From Pseudomonas fluorescens (GTDB lineage Bacteria; Pseudomonadota; Gammaproteobacteria; Pseudomonadales; Pseudomonadaceae): a stretch of 64,000 nucleotides of DNA. How positions within the stretch are numbered: position 1 is the first letter of the stretch; every line of letters begins with the position of its first letter. Positions 41,237-49,618 of this stretch are shown piece after piece. Both the position numbers and the translations under genes were made by a program. The notes under the pieces were generated by a model. It saw nothing but the letters and a program-made list of their open reading frames with translations, was not told where the DNA came from and did not search any database. Location of the stretch: contig NZ_CP012830.1 in assembly GCF_001307155.1 (NCBI RefSeq), positions 4,276,501-4,340,500 of the forward strand. Reading direction: 5' to 3'.

Positions 41237-44200
41237 ATGCTCAAATGGATAGGCAAGGTATTGGGTGGGGCCAGCGCAACGCCGGCCGCAGCGGCGAGCA
41301 ACGTGCCGGGCGATGTCTGGCTGCAGCGCCTGCAGACCTACCTCGAACCCCTTGACCACTTGCCCGATAACGGCGGCCGCGCCGGCCTGGCCGAGGCAAT
41401 CCTGACCTATGTGCGCCAGGGCGATGGGCCGCAGGTCCTGGCCGAACTGGGCCAGCGCTACGCCGTCGCCAACTACCTCCACATATTGAGCGGGCACGAG
41501 TGCCGGGTCGGCAGCCTCGGGCCGCAGCTGTATCACGATCTGACCGATGTCGACCCGGCCCAGCTATTGCGCTGGGCGCGAGTGCTGCAAGCCTGTCCGG
41601 CACGCCGCTTCGGCATCGCCATGGCCGACGGCAGCCATTGGCCGGAGCTGCTCCTGACCCACAGCGTCGAGCTGTTGCGCGACCCGCAGACCGATGAAAC
41701 CCGCATCGTCCAGCGCATCAGCGCCCCCTTGATGGAGACCCTGCTGCTGGAGGCGCACCTGCCGCCCTCGGCGCTGCTGACCGCGTGTTTCAGCGGCTCG
41801 AATGACGCCTACCGTCAGGGCTACGGCATCTACCTGGTGCCCTATATGGACGGCTATTCGCAGTGGGTGCTGCGCCATGTCGAGGCGCTGCGGCCGTTGC
41901 TGCTGGCGGGGGACATGTACCTCAAGCACCAGGTCCTGAACCTGATGAGCGACCTCGATCCGCCGGTCATGACCGCCATGGCCGGTGAGCTGTGTGAAAT
42001 GGCCTGTGGCGGCAATCGCGAAGTGCGTGAACAGGCGGCTCCGCTGCTGCTCAAGTGCCAGCGCGGCGCCCTGCAACCCCTGACCCTGATGATCCAGGGC
42101 GGCAAGCCCGAGCAGCGCGCCCATGCCCTGCGCCTGCTGTGGGCCCTGGCCAACCAGTTGGCTGACCCGCCCCTGCGCGCCGAGGCCCGGGCCCTGGCCG
42201 AAGCCGACCGTGCGGCCTCGGTGCGCGGCCTGCTCGCTGAGTGGGACGCCGAGCCTGCCCACGAGCAGGGGCCGGTCCACTACAGCGGCCCGGTGATTGA
42301 TTGGGCGGTGGTGCTGACCCCTGAACGCCTGGAGGTCGTCGACCAACTGTGGGCCGACCTCAATCATCTGATCGACCGGGATAACGAGAGCAACATCGAG
42401 TACTACGCCACCCACCCGGAGAAAAAAACCGCCGGCAAGCCGGAGCTGTGGCCCAACTACAGCGTCGCAGCCCTGAACCAGCTCAAGGCGTTTTTGGCCT
42501 CGACCGAGGTGGTGCCGCCGGCGTCCCGTGATCTGCCGCAAGACCATAGCGAGTACTTTTCCCGCTCGGCGATGCAGGCCTTCGCCGACAGCGAGGAGTT
42601 GACGGGGGTGATGGCGTTCAAGGTCCTGGATTTCTGCAACGCCCTGGGCAGTGGCGAGGGCTGCCTGAGCAACATCAGCTGTCGCGCGTTGGAGCAAGCC
42701 TATCAACAGGACGACTCGCTGAGCCTGATGGCCCTGGCACAGATGCTCGAGGACCGTGGCCGCAACGGCGACAGCCTGCTGCAGGATTGCTTCAATGGCG
42801 GGTTCGCCGAGGATTGGGATGCCGACGCGGTGGCGCCGTATTTTGCCCTGCACCAGGGCTGGCTGGAGCAGGCGCTGGCGGCCCTGGAGGTGTATCGCAC
42901 CGACGCGTTGTATGCCGCGGTGGTCAAGATGGCACCGCCGCCCGCATCGTTGATCAACCGCCTGTTCGAGATCGCCCTGGGCTCCAACCAGGGTGAGCGG
43001 GCCCAGGCCCAGCGCGCCCTGGAACAGCTGCCGGGCAAGGAGGCGCACCTGATTGCCGCCCTCGGCTCGGGCAAGTCCGAGGTCCGGCTGCTGGCCACCA
43101 AATGGCTCGGCAACCTGGGCCACCAGCCGGCGATCCCGGCCCTGGAACAGGCCCTGAAAAAGGACAAGAACGACGGCGTGCGCACCGCCATGATCGAAGC
43201 TCTGGAGCAAATGGGCCAGCCGGTGGAGCAGTACCTGGACCGCGAGCAATGGGTCATCGACACCAGCAAGGCCATGGCCAAGGGCGCGCCCAAGGACCTG
43301 GCATGGTTCCCCTGGGACGCCTTGCCCGAATTGCGCTGGGCCGATACTCAGGAGCCGGTTCCGGCCCCGGCGGCCCAGGGGCTGCTGGCCCAGGCGGTCA
43401 AGCTCAAGTCGGCGCAGCCGGGGGCGTTGCTGCGGCGCTTCTGCGGGATGTTCGAAGCCCGCGGCCGCGAGCGTTTCGGCCAGTTCGTGCTGGACACCTG
43501 GCTGGCCGAAGACACCCGGCCGATCCCGCTGGAGCAGGCCCAGCAGTTGGCCGAGCGGCATGCCACGAGCACCCTGTTTTTCATCCAGCGCTACCCGGAC
43601 GACTACAAGGACAGCCCGCACCTGGGCAAGAGCCTGGACGAGCTGAGTGCGAGCTTCCTGCCGCGTTTCATGCGCCAGCCCCAAGGCTCGGCGGCGGCCA
43701 GCAAAGGCTTGCTGGCGGTGGCGGCGGCCTGCGCCGGGGCCGATGCAGCGGCGCCGGCCGGGCGTTACCTCAAGGAGTTCTATGGCACCCGCGCGTCCCA
43801 GGGCAAGGCGCTGATCGCCATGCTGGCCTGGATCGAGCACCCGTCCGCGACCCAGTTGTTGCTGTCCATTGCCAGTCGCTTCCGCACCGCAGGCTTTCAG
43901 GAAGAAGCCATCCTGCAAGCCCGGGCCCTGGCCGAACGCAACCACTGGACCCTGGCCCAGCTGGCGGACCGCACCTTGCCTTCGGCCGGCTTCGACGAGC
44001 ACGGCCTGCTGGAGCTGAGTTACGGCGAACGGCTGTTCAGCGCGCGCTTGCTGGCTGACTTCAAGATCGAGCTGTACAACCCCGACGGCAAGAAAATCGC
44101 CGCCTTGCCCGACCCGCGCCAGGACGACGACGCCGACGAAGCCAAGGAGGCGAAGAAGCAGTTCGCCAGTGCCAAGAAGTCCCTGGCCAGCATCGTCAAG

Positions 44201-44920
44201 CAGCAGACCGAGCGCCTCTACGAAGCCCTGTGCACCGGCCGCGAGTGGCCGTACGCCGACTGGCAGCGTTACCTCAACCAGCACCCGATCATGCGCCGGC
44301 TGTTGCAGCGCCTGGTCTGGGTGCAGGTCGAGGGGGACCGGGTACTGGCCAGCTTCCGCCCGCTGGACGATGGCAGCCTGACCGATTGCGAGGACAACCC
44401 GCTGACCCTGGCCGACGACGCCCAGGTGCGCCTGGCTCATGACTCGCTGCTGGGCGCCGAGGAACTGCTCCAGTGGCAGCAGCACCTGGCGGACTACGAA
44501 GTGACGCCGCTGTTCCAGCAGTTGGGCAAGGGCGTCTATCAGTTGCCCGAAGGGCAGGGCGACGCCCATTCCATCGAAGACTTCAAGGGCCACCTGCTGG
44601 AAGCCTTCGCCCTGCGCGGTCACGCGCTGAAGCTCGGCTATACCCGGGGCGCGACCGAGGATGCCGGCTGGTTCTACACCTATGAAAAGTCCTTTGTCAG
44701 CCTCGGGCTGTCGGCCGATATCCGCTTTACCGGCAACCCGCTGCCGGAGAGCAACCGCACCGTGGCCCTGGTCGACCTGACGTTCTACCGCGGCCGCTAC
44801 AGCATGCCCCTGGCCGAGGTGCCGACGATTCTGCTCTCGGAGTGCTACCACGACCTGCGCTCGATCGCCGCCCAGGGCACAGGGTTCGACCCGGACTGGG
44901 AAAAGAAAAGTGAATACTGA
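41237..44920 (+). CDS. yehI: DUF4132 (YehI/MolR-like) HEAT-repeat protein
   Basis: This 1227-residue cytoplasmic protein is similar in length to E. coli YehI (about 1200). The middle has HEAT-like helical pairs (LIAALGSGKSEVRLLATKWLGNLGHQPAIPALEQAL near residues 615-650). The C-terminal DUF4132 part carries LLELSYGERLFSARLLADFKIELYNPDGKKI, a charged stretch and GREWPYADWQRYLNQHPIMRRLLQRLVW. MolR was an early name for the E. coli gene. AGGA lies 7 bases before the ATG. It starts a five-gene unit with MoxR, DUF5682, vWA and SWIM genes. Its GC content is very high compared with flanking genes. Confidence 0.85.
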   Translation: MLKWIGKVLGGASATPAAAASNVPGDVWLQRLQTYLEPLDHLPDNGGRAGLAEAILTYVRQGDGPQVLAELGQRYAVANYLHILSGHECRVGSLGPQLYHDLTDVDPAQLLRWARVLQACPARRFGIAMADGSHWPELLLTHSVELLRDPQTDETRIVQRISAPLMETLLLEAHLPPSALLTACFSGSNDAYRQGYGIYLVPYMDGYSQWVLRHVEALRPLLLAGDMYLKHQVLNLMSDLDPPVMTAMAGELCEMACGGNREVREQAAPLLLKCQRGALQPLTLMIQGGKPEQRAHALRLLWALANQLADPPLRAEARALAEADRAASVRGLLAEWDAEPAHEQGPVHYSGPVIDWAVVLTPERLEVVDQLWADLNHLIDRDNESNIEYYATHPEKKTAGKPELWPNYSVAALNQLKAFLASTEVVPPASRDLPQDHSEYFSRSAMQAFADSEELTGVMAFKVLDFCNALGSGEGCLSNISCRALEQAYQQDDSLSLMALAQMLEDRGRNGDSLLQDCFNGGFAEDWDADAVAPYFALHQGWLEQALAALEVYRTDALYAAVVKMAPPPASLINRLFEIALGSNQGERAQAQRALEQLPGKEAHLIAALGSGKSEVRLLATKWLGNLGHQPAIPALEQALKKDKNDGVRTAMIEALEQMGQPVEQYLDREQWVIDTSKAMAKGAPKDLAWFPWDALPELRWADTQEPVPAPAAQGLLAQAVKLKSAQPGALLRRFCGMFEARGRERFGQFVLDTWLAEDTRPIPLEQAQQLAERHATSTLFFIQRYPDDYKDSPHLGKSLDELSASFLPRFMRQPQGSAAASKGLLAVAAACAGADAAAPAGRYLKEFYGTRASQGKALIAMLAWIEHPSATQLLLSIASRFRTAGFQEEAILQARALAERNHWTLAQLADRTLPSAGFDEHGLLELSYGERLFSARLLADFKIELYNPDGKKIAALPDPRQDDDADEAKEAKKQFASAKKSLASIVKQQTERLYEALCTGREWPYADWQRYLNQHPIMRRLLQRLVWVQVEGDRVLASFRPLDDGSLTDCEDNPLTLADDAQVRLAHDSLLGAEELLQWQQHLADYEVTPLFQQLGKGVYQLPEGQGDAHSIEDFKGHLLEAFALRGHALKLGYTRGATEDAGWFYTYEKSFVSLGLSADIRFTGNPLPESNRTVALVDLTFYRGRYSMPLAEVPTILLSECYHDLRSIAAQGTGFDPDWEKKSEY

Positions 44921-44953
44921 AAGCCTGGCACGCCACCGTAAAGGACCACGCCC

Positions 44954-46054
44954 ATGACCCCTGCGCCTGGCGCAATGCTCAAGGCCCCGGCCGAACAGGC
45001 CCACGCCGCTGAACTGGCGCGCCTGCAACAGCACGACAGCGGCCCGCGCCCCATCGGCTGGCGCCTGTCACCGCGCGCGGTGCGCGGGTTTATCCTCGGC
45101 GACGGGCCGTTGCAGGTGCGGCGCAAGTTCTATGGCGACGATGCCCTGATCGACCGCTGTATCGTGACCCTGATGAGCAACCGTGGGTTGATGCTGGTGG
45201 GCGAGCCGGGGACCGCCAAGTCGATGCTCTCCGAGCTGCTGGCGGCGGCGATCAGCGGCCAGTCGTTGTGCACGGTGCAGGGCACGGCCGGGACCACCGA
45301 GGAACAGATCCGTTATTCGTGGAACTACGCCTTGCTGCTGGCCGAAGGTCCGACCCAGCGCGCCCTGGTGCGCGGCCCGATGTATGAGGCGATGCGCAGC
45401 GGCAGCCTGTGCCGGATCGAAGAAATCACCCGCATGCAGCCCGAGATCCAGGACAGCCTGATCAGCCTGCTCTCGGACAAAGTGCTGCACGTGCCCGAAC
45501 TCAAGGACGAGGAGGCCACGGTGTTTGCCGCGCCGGGGTTCAATATCCTGGCCACCGCCAACCTGCGTGACCGGGGCGTGCATGAAATGTCCAGCGCCCT
45601 CAAGCGCCGCTTCAACTTCGAAACCGTGCGCCCCATCAGCGACCGGCGCCTTGAAACCCAGCTGGTGCGCGAGCAGACCGAAGCCTTGTTGCAACAGGCC
45701 CAGGTCAAGGTCGACTTCAGCCCTGACGTGCTCGAACTGCTGGTGACCGCGTTCAACGACCTGCGCCATGGTGCCACCGCCGAAGGCACGGTGCTGGAGA
45801 AACCCAGCGCGGTGATGTCGGCCGCCGAAGCGGTGGCAGTGGGGTACGCCGCCAGCCTGGATGCCCACTACTTCGGCAACGGCGTGGTCGGCGGCGAGCA
45901 TATTGCCCGGCAACTGATCGGCACCGTGCTCAAGGACAACCCCGAGGACGGCGGCAAGCTGCGTCACTATTTCGACGTGGTGGTGCGCCAGCGGGCCCAG
46001 CGCCAACCGCAATGGCAGCGGGTGCTCGAGGCGCGACGTGAGCTTGATCGCTGA
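44954..46054 (+). CDS. yehL: MoxR-type AAA+ ATPase (YehL-like)
   Basis: This 366-residue ATPase has Walker A GEPGTAKS at 83-90, a Walker B-like LCRIEEITRM (Glu-Glu in place of the usual Asp-Glu), sensor 1 ILATANLRDRGVHEMSSALKRRF with the arginine finger, and a helical lid (VMSAAEAVAVGYAAS). MoxR ATPases act as chaperones on partner vWA proteins. It follows the DUF4132 gene by 33 bases. The next gene's GTG start overlaps its end by 17 bases. Confidence 0.9.
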   Translation: MTPAPGAMLKAPAEQAHAAELARLQQHDSGPRPIGWRLSPRAVRGFILGDGPLQVRRKFYGDDALIDRCIVTLMSNRGLMLVGEPGTAKSMLSELLAAAISGQSLCTVQGTAGTTEEQIRYSWNYALLLAEGPTQRALVRGPMYEAMRSGSLCRIEEITRMQPEIQDSLISLLSDKVLHVPELKDEEATVFAAPGFNILATANLRDRGVHEMSSALKRRFNFETVRPISDRRLETQLVREQTEALLQQAQVKVDFSPDVLELLVTAFNDLRHGATAEGTVLEKPSAVMSAAEAVAVGYAASLDAHYFGNGVVGGEHIARQLIGTVLKDNPEDGGKLRHYFDVVVRQRAQRQPQWQRVLEARRELDR

Positions 46055-48494
46055 TGCGTCCCTGGCCGGCACCGGGCTAGACAGCGCCAGCCTGCGCGCC
46101 CTGGGCCAGAGCCTGGCCAGCGATGAGTTGATTGTGTTTGCCGTGCGCCACCACAGCCCCGGTTGCGCCTGGCAATTGCAGCAACTGTTCGCCAGCCATC
46201 CGCCGAGCGTGGTGCTGGTGGAAGGGCCGCGGTCCTTCGACCCGTTGCTGCCGCTGCTGGTACACCCCGAAGCGCAGATGCCCCTGGCGATCTACACCTA
46301 CGCCGTGGGCGGCGCGGCGGCGGATTCGCGGCGCGCAGCCTATTACCCGTTCTGTGACTATTCGCCGGAGCTGGTGGCCCTGCGCGCCGCAGCGGCCCAG
46401 GGCATTCCCGCACGCTTTATCGACCTCGACTTTGCCGAGCAATGCGCCCTGGAGGCGTCGCCGCCTGAGGTGGAACTCCGCCAGGATTCGCTGCTCGACG
46501 AGGGTCATTACCGGCGCAGCGAACACCTGCAACGCCTGGCCAGCCAGCTGGGCTGCCGCGACCACGAAGAACTCTGGGAGCACCTGTTCGAGGTGCCGGC
46601 TACCCGGCTCGATTGGCCCGAGCACCTGACCCGGGTCGCGGCCTATTGCCAACTGGCGCGCCTGGATTGCAGCCACGACGAGCTGCACGTCGACGGCACC
46701 CTGGCCCGTGAGGCGGAAATGGCCTGGCATATCCAGCAGGCCCTGGCCGCCCGGCGTCCGGGAGAGGGGCCGGTGCTGGTGGTGGTCGGTGGCTTGCACG
46801 CGGTGGCGCTGCCGGGCTTGCTGGCGACCGGGGTCGAGCGGCCGGCCATCAGCCGCGCCGGGCTGACCGATGAAGCCAGCGCGCTGATCCGCTACAGCTT
46901 CGACCGCCTGGAGCGCCTCAATGGTTACGCCGCCGGCATGACCGCGCCGGCCTGGCACCAGCGGCTGTGGCACGCCCAGCTCAAGCACCCGCAACGCAAC
47001 GCGCAGGCCCCGGCTCGGCCACGGCAGGCAGCGGCCCTGGAGCTGTTGTTCGAGGTCGCGGAAAAACTCCGCGAGCAGGACGTGGCGCTGCCTTTGCCGA
47101 CCCTCACCGCCGCCTACGAACAGATGCTGCGCCTGGCCACCCTGCGCGGGCGCGATGCGCCGATCCGGGTGGATGTCGACGACGCCATCCTCAGTTGTTT
47201 TATCCAGGGCAATGCCGACGCCGACGGCGTTCGGGTGCGGCAAGTGGCCCGCGCCTGTTTCACCGGCCAGGCCTTGGGGCGGGTGCCGCCCGGGGCCGGC
47301 ACGCCGCCGTTGGTCAGGGACGTGGAATACCGTGCCCGGCACCAGCGCCTGAAGCTGCACGACTCGCAGCCGCGCCGGGTGGTGCTGGACCTGTACCGGC
47401 GCGCCGAACACCGGCGCAGCAGCCAGTTGCTGCATGGCCTGCTGTTGTTGGGCATCCCCTTTGCCTGGCGCACCGGCGGCCCGGATTTTGTCAACGGCCA
47501 CGGTTTGCATCTGCTCCAGGAACACTGGGAGTACGCCTGGACGGCCAGCACCGAAGGTGCGCTGGTGGAAGCGTCGGTGTATGGCGCGACCCTGCCCCAG
47601 GCGGTGGCCAATCGCTTCGCCCAGCGCCTGGAGCAACAGGCCGGCGACGGCGTGGCCGATGCCCGGGGCGCGGCGGTGCTGTTGGTGCAGGCCTGTGTGC
47701 TGGGGCTGCATGAGCAGTTGGCCACGCCTTTGCAGCGCCTGGCGGAAGCCATTGGCGCCGACCCGGTATTCGCCTCGCTGGTGGCGGCCACGGCCAGCCT
47801 GTCGCTGCTGCTGGAGTCCCACGAGCCGTTGCAGGCCGCGCACCTGCCGGGCTTGCCGGGGTTGCTGCGTAGTGCTTATCAGCGCGCCACCTACCTTGGC
47901 GCCCAAGGCGTGAGCGAGGCCGAGGCCACGGGCCATGTGGCCTGCCTGGTGCAGTTGCGCGAATTGCTGGCCGGGGCCGCGGGTGCGGAGCTGGATCAGG
48001 CGTTGTACTGGGCCCTGGTCAGCCAGTTGCACCAGCAGCCCAACCTGCTGTTGCGGGGTGCCTGTGCCGGCTTGCTGTACCTGGCCGGGCGCTTGTCCGA
48101 AGCACAACTGGCCACTGAACTGGCCGGGCACCTGCATGGCCTGCGTCAACCCCAGGAAGCCGTGGCCTACCTGCGCGGCTTGCTGTCCACCGCCCGCGAG
48201 AGCGCCTGGCAGATCCCCAGCCTGCTAGAGGTGCTGGACCAATTGCTCAACCAGTGGGGCGAGGCGCAGTTTGTCGCCTGCCTGCCGGAGCTGCGCCTGG
48301 CCTTTGCCGAAATGACCCCGCGTGAAACCGACCGTATAGCAACCCGAGTCGCCCAGTTGCATGGCGCCGATGATCTGGGCCGGCTACGCCATGCAATGCT
48401 GCATGCCGATCAGGTCCAGGCCAACCTGCGCCTGTCGCAAAGCCTGGCCCTGGTGTTGCAAGGCGACGGCCTCGCCCCCTGGATGACGCCATGA
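46038..48494 (+). CDS. yehM: DUF5682 protein (YehM-like)
   Basis: This 818-residue protein starts at a GTG inside the end of the MoxR gene. An N-terminal DUF5682 block is clear: FAVRHHSPGCAWQLQQLF, VVLVEGPRSFDPLLPLL, PFCDYSPELVALRAA and ARFIDLDFAEQ, with VVGGLHAVALPGLL later. The remainder is mostly helical and Leu/Ala-rich. In E. coli the homologue is encoded between MoxR and vWA genes, as here. Its role is unknown; no catalytic residue can be named with certainty, though HHSP and EGP resemble active-site loops. The next gene overlaps it by 4 bases (ATGA). Confidence 0.85.
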   Translation: MSLIADASLAGTGLDSASLRALGQSLASDELIVFAVRHHSPGCAWQLQQLFASHPPSVVLVEGPRSFDPLLPLLVHPEAQMPLAIYTYAVGGAAADSRRAAYYPFCDYSPELVALRAAAAQGIPARFIDLDFAEQCALEASPPEVELRQDSLLDEGHYRRSEHLQRLASQLGCRDHEELWEHLFEVPATRLDWPEHLTRVAAYCQLARLDCSHDELHVDGTLAREAEMAWHIQQALAARRPGEGPVLVVVGGLHAVALPGLLATGVERPAISRAGLTDEASALIRYSFDRLERLNGYAAGMTAPAWHQRLWHAQLKHPQRNAQAPARPRQAAALELLFEVAEKLREQDVALPLPTLTAAYEQMLRLATLRGRDAPIRVDVDDAILSCFIQGNADADGVRVRQVARACFTGQALGRVPPGAGTPPLVRDVEYRARHQRLKLHDSQPRRVVLDLYRRAEHRRSSQLLHGLLLLGIPFAWRTGGPDFVNGHGLHLLQEHWEYAWTASTEGALVEASVYGATLPQAVANRFAQRLEQQAGDGVADARGAAVLLVQACVLGLHEQLATPLQRLAEAIGADPVFASLVAATASLSLLLESHEPLQAAHLPGLPGLLRSAYQRATYLGAQGVSEAEATGHVACLVQLRELLAGAAGAELDQALYWALVSQLHQQPNLLLRGACAGLLYLAGRLSEAQLATELAGHLHGLRQPQEAVAYLRGLLSTARESAWQIPSLLEVLDQLLNQWGEAQFVACLPELRLAFAEMTPRETDRIATRVAQLHGADDLGRLRHAMLHADQVQANLRLSQSLALVLQGDGLAPWMTP

Positions 48495-49618
48495 CCCCCC
48501 TCGAACGCTGGCGCCTGGTGCTGGGCAAATATGCTGATAAACCTCTGCATGACGCCGCCGGCGGCGCCGGGCTGGAAGGCCAGGCGGCGCGCATGGACGT
48601 GGCACTGGAATACCTCTACGGCCGTGAATACCAGGGCCGGGGCTTACGCGAAGACGCTCGCGCCGGTTCCCTCGACCCGACCCAATTGACCCTGGTGACC
48701 TGGCTGGGTGAGGTGCGCGAGCTGTTCCCGGTGGACACCGTGGAGGTGATCGAGCAGCACGCCCTGGACCGCTACGGCCTGACCGAGCTGGTCACCGATC
48801 CCCAGGCCCTGGAGCGCCTGGAACCCAATCAACAGCTGCTGCGCACCTTGCTCGCCCTGCGCGGGCACTTGCAGGGCGATGTGCTGGTGATGGTGCGGCG
48901 CATCATTCGCCAGGTGGTGGAAGAGATTCGCAAGCGGCTGGAACCGCAGGTGCGCCAGGTGCTGTCCGGGCGCCTCAACCGCCAGCGCCATTCCCCCATG
49001 GCCGTGGCCCGCAATTTCGATGCCCTGGGCACCCTGCGGCGTAACCTCAAGCACTACGATGTCGAACGCCAGCGGCTGGTGGTGGAGAAGCTGTTTTTTT
49101 TCCAGCGCAACAGCCGGCGCCTGCCGTGGGACATCATCCTTTGCGTGGACCAGAGCGGGAGCATGGCCGACTCAGTGATCCACAGCGCGGTGATGGCCGG
49201 GATTCTCGCCGGGCTGCCGGCGCTGCGGGTCAAGGTGGTGGTGTTCGACACCGACGTGGTCGACCTCAGCGAGCACGCAGGCGACCCGGTGGAAACCCTG
49301 ATGCGCGTGCAACTGGGGGGCGGCACCGATATCGGCAAGGCCCTGCGCTATTGCAGCCAGTTGCTGGAAAACCCCCAGCGCACGGTGCTGGTGCTGGTCA
49401 GTGACTTCTACGAAGGGGCACCGCCCAATGAGCTGCTGCGCACCGTCAAGCAACTGGCCGAGGCTCGGGTGACCCTGCTCGGGCTGGCCGCTCTCGACGA
49501 CCAGGCCAACCCCAATTACGACCGGCAGATGGCCACCAACCTTGCCGCCTACGGCATGCAGATCGCCGCCATGAGCCCGCAGCGCCTGGCCCACTGGCTG
49601 CTCAAGGTGATCTCATGA
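48491..49618 (+). CDS. yehP: vWA-domain protein (YehP-like)
   Basis: This 375-residue protein has a helical N-terminal half and a C-terminal von Willebrand A domain. The MIDAS motif is DQSGSMADS at 220-228, with the Thr in GGGTDIGKAL near 277-286 and the Asp in VLVSDFYEG. The metal site is therefore complete. Such proteins are typical clients or partners of MoxR ATPases. It overlaps the gene before it and the SWIM gene after it by 4 bases each, an indication of tight co-translation. Confidence 0.88.
   Translation: MTPLERWRLVLGKYADKPLHDAAGGAGLEGQAARMDVALEYLYGREYQGRGLREDARAGSLDPTQLTLVTWLGEVRELFPVDTVEVIEQHALDRYGLTELVTDPQALERLEPNQQLLRTLLALRGHLQGDVLVMVRRIIRQVVEEIRKRLEPQVRQVLSGRLNRQRHSPMAVARNFDALGTLRRNLKHYDVERQRLVVEKLFFFQRNSRRLPWDIILCVDQSGSMADSVIHSAVMAGILAGLPALRVKVVVFDTDVVDLSEHAGDPVETLMRVQLGGGTDIGKALRYCSQLLENPQRTVLVLVSDFYEGAPPNELLRTVKQLAEARVTLLGLAALDDQANPNYDRQMATNLAAYGMQIAAMSPQRLAHWLLKVIS

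Noticed and set aside
41564..45034. Long leftward open frame of over 1100 codons opposite the DUF4132 gene
   Set aside because: It is a shadow of a GC-rich gene on the other strand; no family match or ribosome site, and the plus-strand product has known homologues.
46077..48149. Long leftward open frame opposite the DUF5682 gene
   Set aside because: A high-GC antisense shadow; no recognisable domain.
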